Origin: Vandiemenella viatica
Lineage: Eukaryota; Arthropoda; Insecta; Orthoptera; Morabidae
Length of the DNA: 64,000 nucleotides
Reading direction: 5' to 3'
Assembly (NCBI GenBank): GCA_031002005.1
Contig: CM061920.1
Location: forward strand, 49,454,610 to 49,518,609
Part shown: piece by piece, positions 42,900-54,722 of the stretch
Position numbering within the stretch: the stretch's first letter is position 1
How the letters are laid out: each line of letters begins with the position of its first letter
Made by a program: the position numbers and the translations under genes
The notes under the pieces: generated by a model
What the model was told of the DNA's origin: nothing
Seen by the model: the letters and a program-made list of their open reading frames with translations, nothing else
Databases searched by the model: none

Positions 42900-45100
42900 A
42901 CATTGCTCACGTACTGCACAGAACCATTAAATACTGGTAGGATTATTAGAGCAGCAAGTTCGCCATATGAATGGCCTCATCTCAAATATACCTTGTAATA
43001 CCATTTTGAGTGAATATTTTAAAATTAAGTTTGATATTCATTATATAATGGATGATAACAGATGGTGAATGCATTGCATGCAATCCTGAGTCATATCATC
43101 TAAGGTATTTCTTGAGATCGACTGAGGAGATTCTGTAGACTTGTATCAGTGACATTTTCAAATAATTTCGTGTGTGTATAACTTTTGTGAAATAATATAC
43201 TAGGTTTGTCTGTTCTACAATTACATTACTCTGCATGCATTTAACAGTCTTCTAAAAAAAGTCAAATCCACCTTTACAGTGTATTTCTGTGAAAATTTGC
43301 TTCCAAGCAGATCATCTATTTCTTTTGTTGAATTGCAGTGTCATATGCCAAGCATTATTTTTGCTCCAAACACACATCCAACCATTTTATCTGTTAAGGT
43401 GATTGGATTATGAAACCACTGTTAACTGAAGCTCACATCAAAAATTATCAGTTTTTTAATCTTTGATACTATACCGCCTTTTGCAATTTCAGGCACTTTT
43501 TTATATTTTTATTTTGTTTTTTAATCTCCGAAAAGATTTTTTTGTATTCTGTGTAGTGTGTTGCAATGTTTCCTGCATCTTTTATCTAATTGCTGACCAC
43601 TCTATTGCACCACACTCGTTTTTCAATGCCTCTTCCCTATTTTTTTTTTTTTTTATAATTTCTTGTGTCTTGTGATTTTACACTTAATGATCAACATTAT
43701 TTCCAAATACTGGAAGACTGAAGGGTTCTTAAGCTTCTGTCATCACCTGTTTTTCTCTCCAGTGGGTAGAGTGTGGAATGAACAAGTCTCTTTCATAATC
43801 TCCTGACTTTTCACAATTTCTCTCCCAGTATCTTATCCCACTCTGCACTGCACCTGGCCAGGTTTTTCCTCCAGCATCATCAAAATGTCAAATTCATGAA
43901 TACTTCCACCCCTTCTCTTTAATCTCTTCAGGCACTACCGTATCTGCCTCCATTTTGTTATCCTACCATCCTTTTCTCCTCATCTGCATCTCACCAGTCC
44001 ACATGTTTCTTTCCACCCCATCAGACAAAATCCCTTAATTTTAGTAAGTTACTCTTATCTCTTCTATTGTTCTCGAACAGTAATTCCTGATAAGTCTGTA
44101 TTTTGAAGTGAGTACATGGAGTGCCATTTACCAGCTCAGAAAGGGGAAAGAGGAAAAGGTACCAGAAACAGCATTATTAATCAATCTCTCCTGTTCTGTT
44201 TTTGCAACTACGGTAACCAACTCTTATCTCATTTTTCTTTAGAACCCATTAAGCTACATGTTTTTGCTTCCCGCCACACCTCTCCAATCACTTCCTTCAT
44301 CATCTCCAGTTCTATCATAACAGTTTTGTCAGTAGATAAACAGTGTGTGCTATGATTTCTTGAAGAATAACACAGCCAAAAATATTGTGTTTTTTTGGTG
44401 CTTCTGTTCTCCTGCCTTCAACTATCATGAGTGGTGGGTATATTTTACATTTCCTATCTGTATAAACATCACCTCATCACATTTCTTCTCATCTATCTAA
44501 TTTTGTACAGAAATCCTGTTTTTCATTTTACGAAGAACATCCTTTACTAAATGTTTCACAACAGTGTATATGTTAACCACTGAATTCCTATTTTACCTGA
44601 ACCCAACATTTTACCAGAGTGAATATGCCAAGCACTAGAGTCATATTTCTGTCAACAGTATTCAGTAGTTCACTTTTTCTGTGATGTTATTTTGATGTGT
44701 TTGCATAAAATAAACAGCTATACTGTACTTTGCATCCATTACCTCATATCATTATCAAATCTTAAACTAAATCAGTTCCTTTATAGATTCCAAATGAGAA
44801 TAAATAGATCATATTGTATCTCCTTCATGGCACAGTTTTCAAAGCATTCAATATACTATGCCAAAATAGTTTATGAGGGATCCTTTTATAAGAACAAACT
44901 AGCAACTGAATTAATATGGAAAGGATAGATAAAATAAACCCATCACACTCCAAAAATTGAATGGAGAAGAGCTGCAGTTGTAAGGTATATCTTCCTGTTC
45001 CTTTTTTTCTGAGATAGCTATTGAAATACTAAATTAAACCTTACATTAACTGAAGTGTAATTTCATGTGTTATAAAGGGGCCAACTATACTGTAAGGAAT
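42900..45100. other. Non-coding, DNAJC28 intron
   Basis: AT-rich with pyrimidine-rich stretches (43800-44060). No exon or named element seen. Confidence 0.4.
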
Positions 45101-45173
45101 TAAGTCATTTTAAAATTTTATTCCTTTCTTTTAAGCAATAAACAGTTTTTCTTAGCTGACAGAATGAACTAAC

Positions 45174-45318
45174 CTCATTCATTTTCTGTGTTACAAAATC
45201 AACATAAGGGTTTGTGTTTTGATCACGAAGAGGCTTTCCTGACCCACTAAGATTATCAAAGTCTCCTCTGGCAATTGATTCCTGGATCAAATCCTCCACA
45301 AGCCGATCCATTTCAGAG
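45174..45318 (-). CDS. DNAJC28: DNAJC28-like gene, internal exon (core of DUF1992)
   Basis: 145 nt, entering with one base of a split codon and leaving in phase 0 (AATGAG|GTTAGT); the acceptor is TTTTTTATAG. It encodes SEMDRLVEDLIQESIARGDF, then DNLSGSGKPLRDQNTNPYVD and FVTQKMNE. The pattern VExxIQEAxxxGxFDNLxGxGKPL is the hallmark of DUF1992 and makes the identification secure. Confidence 0.95.
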
Positions 45319-45463
45319 CTATAAAAAAATAACATAAAAATTTAAGAAATATATATTTTGATATAGTGACAATGAAAATGCTGTTATGCAATCAAAATTA
45401 TATTTTAAATGATACGATATTACAACAGAATGTATATTACATAAAAGATTTATTTTGGCATAC

Positions 45464-45666
45464 CGTAATTTAATTTTCTTTGCTTCTTGCTTATCTCTGG
45501 TGACAAGAGCAGGCTCTTGTGGGGTAAGCTTGGAGATGCGATGGTTGTAGACGTTATCAAGAGCAGTTCTGGCACGATGCTTCTGGTACTGTTTTTGTCT
45601 TTGCTGCGGGTTGCCATAACCAATTCCATCATAACTCAAATAATGTCGATGCTGTGGTGCTGTGTG
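45464..45666 (-). CDS. DNAJC28: DNAJC28-like gene, internal exon
   Basis: 203 nt, phase 0 at entry (acceptor TTATGTAG) and two bases over at exit (ATTACG|GTATGC). It encodes HTAPQHRHYLSYDGIGYG, NPQQRQKQYQKHRART, then ALDNVYNHRISK, PQEPALVTRDKQEAKKIKL. PQHRxxLSxxGIGxGxPxQRxKxY is conserved just before DUF1992 in DNAJC28. The upstream exons with the J domain (HPD motif) were not found; they may be beyond 64000, in a long intron, or lost. Confidence 0.9.
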
Positions 45667-45974
45667 CTACATAACCAAACATCAGTATATTTTTAGGCAC
45701 GATCTTTATTTAGTTGCATCATCAAAAAACAGAAATCAGGTGGAAATTTGAAGCAGAGTATAATTCACTATTTCTGTTGGTATAACATATATCTGAACAA
45801 TATTGAAGTCAGTTTAAACAAAAGTCATGATTCTGTTAATCAACAGATACCAGGATATAGGTTACTTACTAAACTTCCTCTACACATTTTGATAACTGTA
45901 TATGAAACGAGAAGAGATAACTGCTAAAGTTACTGCAAAATATCCAGTATTTTGGGAGTATAACAATGATAAAT

Positions 45975-46073
45975 TGACTAGTAGGCCTGTGTGGATATTT
46001 GGAGGAGATTTAGGAGCAATATATGAAATGTAAAAGATGACCATGACCATAAACTAGCACATGATTTCAGGTA
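45975..46073 (+). mobile_element. CR1-like LINE fragment, left of Tigger insertion
   Basis: Same family as 8045-9500: GRPVWIFGGDLGAIYEM-like, then KDDHDHKLAHDFR, cut at the TA at 46072. It resumes at 48281 as KGEDIFSCLGKGVK, matching KGVGRFSFLGKGVR of the reference copy. Confidence 0.8.
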
Positions 46074-48280
46074 CAGTAAAACTCCTACTATCTGAATCAA
46101 TTGGGACTGGACCCCATTTGGATTATCAAAAATTTTAGTTGGATTTTTTCTGAAAAATGGTCTATTTTAATGTATGTTGAAAATAGGAGAAAAAAACTAT
46201 TTTAAAAGAAAAAGAGATTTTAATTAATTAAATGAAAAGGCAACACTTTTACATCTTAAGTGTAATTACAAGTGCTGTACATTAGTACAGTATGTACGTG
46301 CCACACTGTAAATAAAAGTCATTGTTTGCTGAACATCTCTGTCAAAGTAAGCTGTTTGACTGTAATTCATCCATTTTCCGGCAGCCAAGTCGCATATTCA
46401 CTTGACAGTGAGAAGATGCATTTGGTCACACTCGGGCTGACACTCCATCCACTTCAACCCTGTTTCAAGGTTGGCAGTTGCTTGACTAGCTGATGGCCCT
46501 ATGTCTGCTTCAACTTCAACATTAAGGTCATCTTCTTCCTCGATACTTTCTTCTCTCACACTTTCAATAAGTTCATCATCATTTAGAATTTCATACCCAA
46601 GGTCTGACAAATCACACATCACCCACTCTCCTATATTTTCAGTGCCAACTTCTGAACATCTAGGAATTTTCAAAAGAATATTCCTGAATTCCTCAAGTCA
46701 CATGTCATCCCCATCTTCTCCTATCTCTCCCCTTTCCATTTACTGAGCTTCTTTTTCCTTTTTCTCCTTTTCCTTTGCTTCTTCAGTTGGTATGCCTTTC
46801 AACTTGATCCACACATGTCTTAATGTGACTGCCTTAACCGAGCTCCAAGCTCCCGCCACCATGTAAGTGCAACCATTCAAATTTATTTTTAAGGTTAGCC
46901 AACATAGCTTCTTCATCTTCGCTCTCCACCAAAGTTTTCCTAAAAGTTGCCTTCTGTAATGGCATTCCATAGTTTTGATAACAGAATGGTCTATTGGTTG
47001 CAACAAGCTTGTAATGTTTGGCAGTATAACGATTGTTTTAAACTGACCATTCCCTCTTTAAAACAATTATTCGGTGGGATGATTTGTTACATTATCATCA
47101 ACCAAAAGCACTTTACTGCCTTCTTTTCCAAGAGATTTTTGGTGCTTTTTCACTTCACGGATGGAAATTTTGTCGTACCACTCGGTAACAATGCTGCAGT
47201 CATCCAAGCTTTGCGTTAGTTTTTATAAAAGCGGGGAAGATTTTTAAATGCTCTTGAGTTTTTTGACTTCCCTATCAAGTGTAGAGTTTGCACAGTTAAG
47301 CAGTGTAACACAGTTTTTACTAACTTTATGTCCTGGAGCACTACACTCCCTTTTTGATGATAAGGTGGTTTTAGACAGCTTTCCAAACAAGACCAGTTTC
47401 ATCAGCATTTTCAAAAAACTCAGGCTCGTAGGAGTCTGCTAAAACTTTAAATTTTTCAATAAAATCTTCTGCAGCTTTGGAGTCTGCTGATAACTTCTCA
47501 CCACTTAAATCTAAATCTCAGACACTGTGCCTGGACTTAAAATTTCTTAGCCAGCCATTACTTGCTTTAAAGGATGAACAACCATACTTCTGAGCAATGA
47601 TTTTAGCTTTTTCACAAAGAATCAGACCCAAAATTGCATTTCCTATAGAACGTTGTTGCAAAAACCACTTGAAAACAGCATCTTCTAAATCTTTGTTTGT
47701 TGCTGCCTTCACTGATTTTCTTGAAAAACTTCCATCTTCATTTTCAAGCACTGACATGAAGTTTAAAAGTGTAGGTTTGCTCCTTTTAAGGTCTGAAATC
47801 ATTGATTGTCCAACGTACATCTCAGCCTACTATTTATCCATAACTCCTTTATCTGATTGCTCCATAATTTGTATTTTATCTGCTAATGATAACACCTTTT
47901 CTTTCAGAAGCCATGGTGAATGACGAAACGCACTCACAAACAAAACAATTCACCGATGTAAAAGAGTACCATCATATTAGCAATTCAACAACACACTGAC
48001 TGACTAATCAAAGGGTTGGGCCAACCTCGTGGTGAAGACAACCATGTGGTTGGCCAACAATCGGAATGGTGACACTCAGGGTTGCAACAATGAGGGCACC
48101 ACAGCTTTTGCCCCAGCTTGGAAAATTCCTAGATCCGCCACTGGGAAAGACATTAGCGTGTATGCAGAATCATTATTTTGTGAATCGCAATAAATCTTAA
48201 TTAAAAAATTAAAATTAAAAAAGTGGTTCGGATATTCAGCGATTCGGATAGTCAGAGTTCGGATAATTGGAGTTCTACTG
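46074..48280 (-). mobile_element. Tigger/pogo-type DNA transposon, decayed
   Basis: A 2207-bp element flanked by TA (46072-46073 and 48281-48282). The ends are inverted: CAGTAAAACTCC...CTATCTGAATC on the left, and CAGTAGAACTCCAATTATCC, followed by CTATCCGAATC, from the right. On the - strand the transposase has an N-terminal helix-turn-helix (LSLADKIQIMEQSDKGVMDK near 47870, then VGQSMISDLKRSK at 47805), a CENP-B-type domain (AILGLILCEKAKIIAQKYGC, WLRNFKSRHSV, 47535), and a DDE catalytic region. That region shows ENADETGLVWK-like sequence near 47390 and LQPIDHSVIKTMECHYRRQL at 46990. An acidic C-terminus lies at 46398-46673. Frameshifts and stops separate these blocks, so it is non-autonomous today. 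Confidence 0.88.
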
Positions 48281-48384
48281 TAAAAGGGAGAGGATATATT
48301 TTCATGTCTTGGTAAGGGAGTGAAGAGACCTATATCCACATTAGAACTAAAAGAATATCTCACTTTGACAGCTCTTTCCCTTAA
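48281..48384 (+). mobile_element. CR1-like LINE fragment, right of Tigger insertion
   Basis: It continues the LINE at 45975 with KGEDIFSCLGKGVK and ends at the TTAA where the piggyBac element begins. Confidence 0.7.
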
Positions 48385-49845
48385 CCCTTTGACTGCTGTA
48401 GACGCGTTAACTCACGGGGATTCTACTGCGCCCAGGTGCTCTGGACATGTTAAGACATCCGGCCGCTCGAGTCCTGTATGCTCTGGATGCGTTAACGCGC
48501 GAGCCACATAGCGACCAGGTCAGGTAGCGGTATTTCCACCGCAGCTGGTTAATTGCTTTCCAACGTTCAGCCCGGGAGTGTCTGCAGTTGCGATCTTATT
48601 TGTGTTCCTATTTTCATTTTACTCGTAGTTTTTACTGAGAAAATAGATCGCCGTCATGTTTGTACAAAGGAAGAAATCATTTTGATTCTTACTAGAAACG
48701 ACAGTGAGAATGATCTCTTTGATATGGATGACAGTGAAGACCCTTCAACAGGATCTCGAAGTAATAGTCCTAAGCCTTGTACATCTGCAAGTGGAAAACG
48801 ACCATCTGTCTCCACAAGAGGTAAACATTTTCAGTATCTGAAGCTTCATATAGTGAGAGCTAAATGTATGGAAAAAGAGGACACTTTAGTGACAGCTTTG
48901 ACTGGAAGAAAAGAGATTCTCGTCCTTTTGTGCATGCGATAGACGATTCAGCTGCAAGACACAAATATGGATTAGGTCAAAATTCCAGCATTCTGTCATT
49001 TTTTGGAATATTTTTAACAGAAGATCTTATGAAATCTATTGCTGAAGGAACCTATAGATTTTATTTATGTACCAAGACAATTACGCCAGAATCAGATCAC
49101 TCTAGATTTTCAAGGTGGAAGGATTTAATGGGAGACATTTTCGAAATATTATTCACCTTAAAAATTCAAAGGAAAGCACACCAATGCGTAGATGCGCTGG
49201 ATGTTTGAAACAGAAAGTGCGTCCAGAAACCAGGTACAAACACAGAACATGCAATGTAAAGTAACACTGTGTGTTGTGCCATGTTTGGAGGCTTGTTACA
49301 CGATAAACATTTATTAACCATGGGTAACTACACTGTAACAATTACATTACATTTATATGCCTCTAAAACTAAGTAAAATACAAAAAACTGAAAAAAAAAT
49401 TTAACTTCGCCAGTAACGGTCTAAAGAAGGATGGAAAATATATGCAGAATTTGTGATAGGTATTCGAACACTTAACTTCGAAATTTTCTCCTGCGCTAAC
49501 AAACAAAAATACCAAACACATTTCAGTTGCTGTAATTTCTATTTAGCATATGAAGTACCTGTATATTTGCCTACACGGAAATTCACTTTTAGAGAAGCTT
49601 TAAATTGAAAAATGTTAGATGTCAGAGTAACTGCATTTATTTTGTATCTGGGGTTTCAAAACGCAAATCAAAAAAGGAAGGCCATCACCCACAACGCCTC
49701 AGAATTATTCAGCACAGAGCAGTCCGGGCCACGTGCCGGACTCAGCAGGGGCGATCGTGGCCTCTCAGCACAGGTAGACGGCTTAGAGGATAACAAAGGA
49801 GCAGGCAGCGAGGGCTCTGCCGGGCAATATCTAGCAGTTAAAAGG
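48385..49845 (+). mobile_element. piggyBac-type transposon with internal deletion
   Basis: A 1461-bp element bracketed by TTAA (48381-48384 and 49846-49849). The ends are inverted: CCCTTTGACTGCTGTAGAC on the left and CCTTTTAACTGCTAGATAT from the right. On the + strand it keeps the transposase N-terminus (DRRHVCTKEEIILILTRNDS near 48640, acidic FDMDDSEDPSTGS), then, after a frameshift, WKKRDSRPFVHAIDDSAARH (48902) and SFFGIFLTEDLMKSIAEGTY. It then jumps to the C-terminal cysteine-rich zinc region (RRCAGCLKQKVRPETRYKHR and CNVK...CVLC, 49185-49285). The catalytic DDD core between these is deleted. The 3' portion (49400-49845) is non-coding and GC-richer. Confidence 0.85.
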
Positions 49846-50109
49846 TTAAGAGGTAAAGAAAGGGTCAAGAGAAAACTCATAAGGTGGACACACGAATACA
49901 ATATTCCTTGTATCCATCTATGTTTTCCATAGTTGCAGCCGTCAACTTTGGTATGTGATGGGTTAATTTCCTTTTTCATTATTTAAAATTTGTGATCTGT
50001 AAGAGTATAGTGAACAAAGTAATGAAGTTTAGTAACTAAATAGATATACACAAATCGCAATTAGTTGTAAGGGTAGAGTCTTGGTTAAAAGAAGGAGTGC
50101 CAAACAGTA

Positions 50110-50660
50110 AGGTTTTCTTCATGGTTAAAGCATGTGTTACAGAGTTAGAGTAGCAAGTGGTGGAGGGGTATTCATATTGGCTATCAAAGACTACTACAGT
50201 CATTGGTGTTCATAGATCAAAACTGTGAATTTGTAGCGACAGATATCTGGGCAGATAAAATTTTTAAAAAAATGGTATGTTAGCTGCTTGATGAATGATG
50301 AAGATGAGGCTCTTGGGAATAAACCAAATTCATATTCACTGTTCAGCTTGGAATAAATCAAATTCATATTCACTGTTCAGAGGTTAGTGTAGAATGGTTA
50401 TTATTGGTGAAGTTTCAAATTTATCAGGTGTCCACTGGTACGGAAGTAAGATTACTAATGCAAGGGAATAGAGATTTTCAGAGGCCTTAGTAATGGAGAA
50501 AGCCTTTACACAAGTGGTATTGCACAGCACCTGATGAAAACGTTGTAGGGTCTCGAGTACCTGAAGGTATAAGTGATCATGAAGCAATTCAGATGGCTAT
50601 AACACAGTTCAGTAAAACTGTGAGCAAAATTAAAGGTAGTAATAGGTGCAGTTAGAAAAA
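50110..50660 (+). pseudogene. LINE endonuclease remnant
   Basis: It reads RVASGGGVFILAIKDYYSHW (50148), then after frame changes SGVHWYGSKITNA (50426), FSEALVMEKAFTQVVLHS (50476) and NVVGSRVPEGISDHEAIQMA (50538). GGGVxI, the LxxVDW-like block and the SDH box are in the order seen in apurinic-type endonucleases of CR1/Jockey LINEs. Heavily decayed; boundaries approximate. Confidence 0.65.
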
Positions 50661-50799
50661 AATACATATTTCAGAACTCAAGAGATTTTTCAGGGGAATG
50701 TTCAGTTTATAGAAGGATGGCTCAAGTACAATGGGAACACTTTAAGGAGAAATAAGAATGGGGAAAAAATGTTTAGTTAATAATTATACGAGGGTATTT

Positions 50800-53050
50800 C
50801 AACTTAACCTCCTGCTCTTGAAACACACTTTCCTACCACTTCGGAAGCTTTTTGATGATATCATGGTTAAGAGAAGGGAGTTTCATCAGTAACCAATTGT
50901 CTATTTCCACCACATTGATATCTAGCTGGGTAGGTTAACATGGAATGAGTATAAACTTTTAAATTAAAATACTGGGAAGAGAACGAGGAGACGAGACAGC
51001 CATAATGGCTTGTTCTCACTCCGATAAGGTGACAAATCGCAACAAAGTGAATACTTGTCGGCCAATGTTATGTAGTCGTACATTTCAACTGCAGAGGTGC
51101 CACTTTGCAGTTCACATGTGCATATTGTCCATATGGCTGATGTGTGTATTTAAGTGGAACAGAAAATATTCTATGATATTCGAGTGAGGAAAGAACATAT
51201 GGAATAACTATACCGTACTAGATTTGCCCCGAGGTTTCCAACAACACATCCCAGCAAACGGTAAAACTAGAGCACAAAATTTCTGTTCCAAGCAGGTAAT
51301 GGTTTTAATTACATCGTATCACAGAACTGTAACACACCTGTTAATAGTCAAATATTAAATCCCGACATAATGACTAAATTTTGCATTTCAGAGTTATAAC
51401 TACAAACATTTTAATATTATTTTGAATATTTGCTTGAATAAAACCATAATGATTGCAAAATTTGTCTGTTTCTATTTCGGGATTTAGGCATTATAAGATG
51501 CTTTGGATTATTTGCCTACATAAATGTATGTATAATGCTGGGATGAATTCATAAATTTGATTATGAATTTATTTTAAATTTATTTCATGCTTTGTTTAAC
51601 TATAAGCAGCAAGTCAACAGGAAATGTTAACATTTTGAATTCATTATAAGGACCAAATTAAGGTACGGTATTGTATGAGTGCAGGGTATAAGAATGTCGC
51701 TTGAAGATAAATTACTGTAATAAGTGTGATGGTTTTGTATACATTCAATATTATATTAAATGCATTTTATATAGTTCTATTTGCAATGTTTCATTTCTAA
51801 ATCCCTTTTCACAAATTAATATTTGACAAATTATTCAATAATTTTAAAATTATTAAATTTATAAATAATTACAGCAGAGGTTTCATTTAAGAAAAGCAAT
51901 AAACGAATTATCCTGTATATCCAGATTTTGAGGGAGTAAAGGAACAAAATCACGAAGAACCAATAGGAAGATATCAACTCATTTTACAGAATTGTTGAAG
52001 GTAATATCGACCAAACGGACATAATATTTGGTATGGGAAAAGAAGAGAGAAGAAATTAGTGAAGGACAACCGAGAAGTATATAAGTTAGGGAAAAAAAGG
52101 AAGTCGGAAAAGTACTGGAAGAAGAAACAGCAATGATTTGGGATGGAAAAATAGAAACAAACAGTGGCGAAGTTATATGGAAGTAAAGAGGGACATAAGC
52201 GGTACAAGGTGTTAGCAAAGGTTGTTACGAACCAGAAGTAAGAATGGAGACTTTCAAGTCGTACAATTGCAATGAAGTCTTCACGGGAGTACCGCCGCAT
52301 TGTTTTCAAAACATACTACTCCACAGATACACCCGTGAAGACTTCATTGCAGAAGGATGAAATTGTGAGAACAGAAAGCCACATGTTTAGGATAGTGACA
52401 TTTGGATCAAAATTGTTTTGAACTGCGTCCGCAAACAAATGAAAATGAATGGCTAACTATATTCAGCAGAAGGGGAAGAAAGAATAATAAATTAAGACAG
52501 TCTAGAAGAGAAGAAAGAAAGAAACGGGGGTTAGATTTATTCAGTGAGGGAAGGAACGTGATTAATTCTAAGGAAAATAAGGGATCTACGTTTTAAAGTG
52601 TTAAGACACTCAATACAAAATGCAAGCTTTTCCAGGAACCCAAAGAATTATCTGGGCATTTTGTTTTCTTTGGTGGAAGCAACATTTGTTTTGCCAAGTA
52701 GAAATTTTCTGATACATCTTTCCTTTTCCAACTTATTTTCTTGCGTCTATTTCAGAGCAAGGTGCAAAGACGAAGAACCGAGTCAGCATTAGAAGTGTCG
52801 TGTGAAAAATATAACTTTCTAAAATTAACAGTATAGCTAGGTGCTGCGGGAAGGAGGCCGAATGCTAAAGAGGTGTTGTAAATGGGAAATATTAGCGAAA
52901 AAACCTCTAGGCGAGGAGCAGCCTACAAAACACTTTAAATAAGTGTTTTCCCCCTCTGTTTAAGCATGATTTCAGAATATAACAAATTTCTTGCTATATC
53001 AAACTTAATCATTTGTCACGATTTTAAGGAAGGAAATAAAACGGTACAGG
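50800..53050. other. Non-coding sequence with one hairpin
   Basis: No gene supported. It contains the 20-bp perfect inverted repeat 52268-52287 / 52332-52351 (44-bp loop), perhaps the core of a small foldback repeat. Confidence 0.4.
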
Positions 53051-53298
53051 GGGTTTGTGTGTGCGAAGGTTGGCATTCCTGCGCGAAGAGCCCTGCAGCG
53101 GAATGGTGTCATGGATGAAAGAAATATATGGAGACCAAATAACGTTAAATGTGACACTGCCTCTCAACTCTTGGCTGATACTGGACATGTGCTGCGGCGG
53201 CCATATTACGTATCCCTACAATTGCTAAGTTCACGTTGTGTTTGATGCTGTATTTATTTCATTTTCTAATGTATCTAAGTTTTTTTTTTTTTTTTATA

Positions 53299-53369
53299 AT
53301 GCCATCTTGTGCTGCATACGGTTCCACAAATAGGCCAGATAGGAAAGAACCTGGAATATCATTTCATAA
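53299..53369 (+). CDS. Possible first exon of a THAP-domain protein
   Basis: From ATG it encodes MPSCAAYGSTNRPDRKEPGI and SFHK, followed by a strong donor (ATAA|GTAAGT). MPxCxAxGCxNR...GISFHxFP is the start of the THAP zinc-binding domain found in THAP proteins and P-element transposases. The second zinc ligand, normally Cys, is Ser here, so the domain may be dead. The next exon, expected to start near FPK, was not found; a LINE insertion follows at 53556. It may be a decayed gene or P-element-derived copy. Confidence 0.5.
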
Positions 53370-53555
53370 GTAAGTTGCATTGTAATATTTGTGTTCTTGA
53401 AGTGTGCAGTAGGTATTCGCAAGTTTGGCGTCTGTCTATAAATATTTAGTCACATCTCTCAATAGGATGACTTTGTACTAAAATTTGTGTTGGTGTAGTG
53501 TAGAAAATCAGCATACCTTGCTATTTTACACACAACAGGCTACAATTACTTTAAG

Positions 53556-53700
53556 AAATAAGATGCCGTACTGATACTTATATGTATTCCTTCTTTCCTC
53601 GCACTATTCGGGATTGGAATAGGCGGGTTTAGGATTGGTGCTTAGCACCCTCTGCCACCCACAATGTTTGTGATTTGCAGAGTATGAATGTAGATGTAGA
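53556..53700 (+). mobile_element. 3' end of the LINE family at 62345-64000
   Basis: About 145 bp matching 62345-62510 in inverted orientation almost base for base, including the ORF end FFPRTIRDWNRR, GTGCTTAGCACCCTCTGCC and the GATGTAGATGTAGA tail. Strongly 5'-truncated and apparently recent. Confidence 0.85.
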
Positions 53701-53750
53701 ACGAGAGTTGAAAATGAGATTTAAAGTGGTGATATTTACATCGCGATTCA

Positions 53751-54722
53751 GTTGGTAATATGTACAAAGCTGTTCACATGATCAGCATTACCTCTATCCC
53801 ACGCCACAAGCCTTTTATCCTTTCCCCATCTCAAAAGGCCACGTTGTTAGAGAGCTGGTTCACCCAAAATTTGTCTTTGATGAGCTGCTATTAACAAATG
53901 ACTTTTGGCCAAACATTGCCAAGAGCTTAGTTCCAGCCACCAGCTATACTGATGGCACATTAAAAATCAAGTATGTGTGGTGAGCACTGAGATGTATTGT
54001 AAAGACATGCTATCATCTGCCTATCATGTAACACCTTAGTGTGGACGTCGTGTGTCGGGTCCCTTTCCTGCAGTTACTTGTATGTATGTGGTAACTTATG
54101 AAATTGTGGTATATGCATGGACATATGTGTGTGTACGTGTTCCTGTGTGGTTATGTGTGTAATTATGGTGGTAGGAGTCTACTTGAGATGTTTCCATCAG
54201 TGGCCACCTATGTAGATGTAATCATTTGGGTATGATGAGCACCGAGGTTTGTGGCAAAGAAATTAAATATTTCGCACATCCTGTAGCTATTCAGTCTGGA
54301 CCTAGGGGTTCAGTCCTTTTCCTCCAGTTACATGTATGTGTGTGGTGATGTATGGTAACTGTGTGTCTTTCTATGTGGTTGTGTGTCTATCCCGATAGGA
54401 TTCTACTCGACTTTGAGATTTCACAATGACTGGCTACCTATGTGTTGATGTAATTAATTGATAATGTGATAAGTACTGAGGTGTATGGCAAAAACATGTC
54501 ATCCATTGCACACACTCTAACGTCTGTCTGATGGCTTTTTGGTCAGTTATGTTTGTGTGTGAGACCTAGTATGAGTATGGGAGTTATGATATTTGTCTGA
54601 TGACCATGTGCCTACTGATACTCGTGGTACGTCGGACAAATATTACTGAACAGCATAAAAGGCTTGTGGCGTGGGATAGAGGTAATGCTGATCATGTGAA
54701 CAGCTTTGTACATATTACCAAC
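53751..54722. repeat. Perfect 68-bp inverted repeat
   Basis: 53751-53818 and 54655-54722 are exact reverse complements (outer GTTGGTAATATGTACAAAGC, inner CCACAAGCCTTTTAT), 836 bp apart. The right copy lies inside the ~480-bp tandem repeat array; the left copy lies outside it. The left arm is followed at 53819-53856 by a scrap of the SINE 3' region. Confidence 0.85.

Noticed and set aside
50530..50565. CTGATGA followed by a stem-like region, as a further hammerhead
   Set aside because: There is no GAAA or palindromic tetramer, and the bases encode NVVGSRVPEGISDHEA of a LINE endonuclease remnant in frame.
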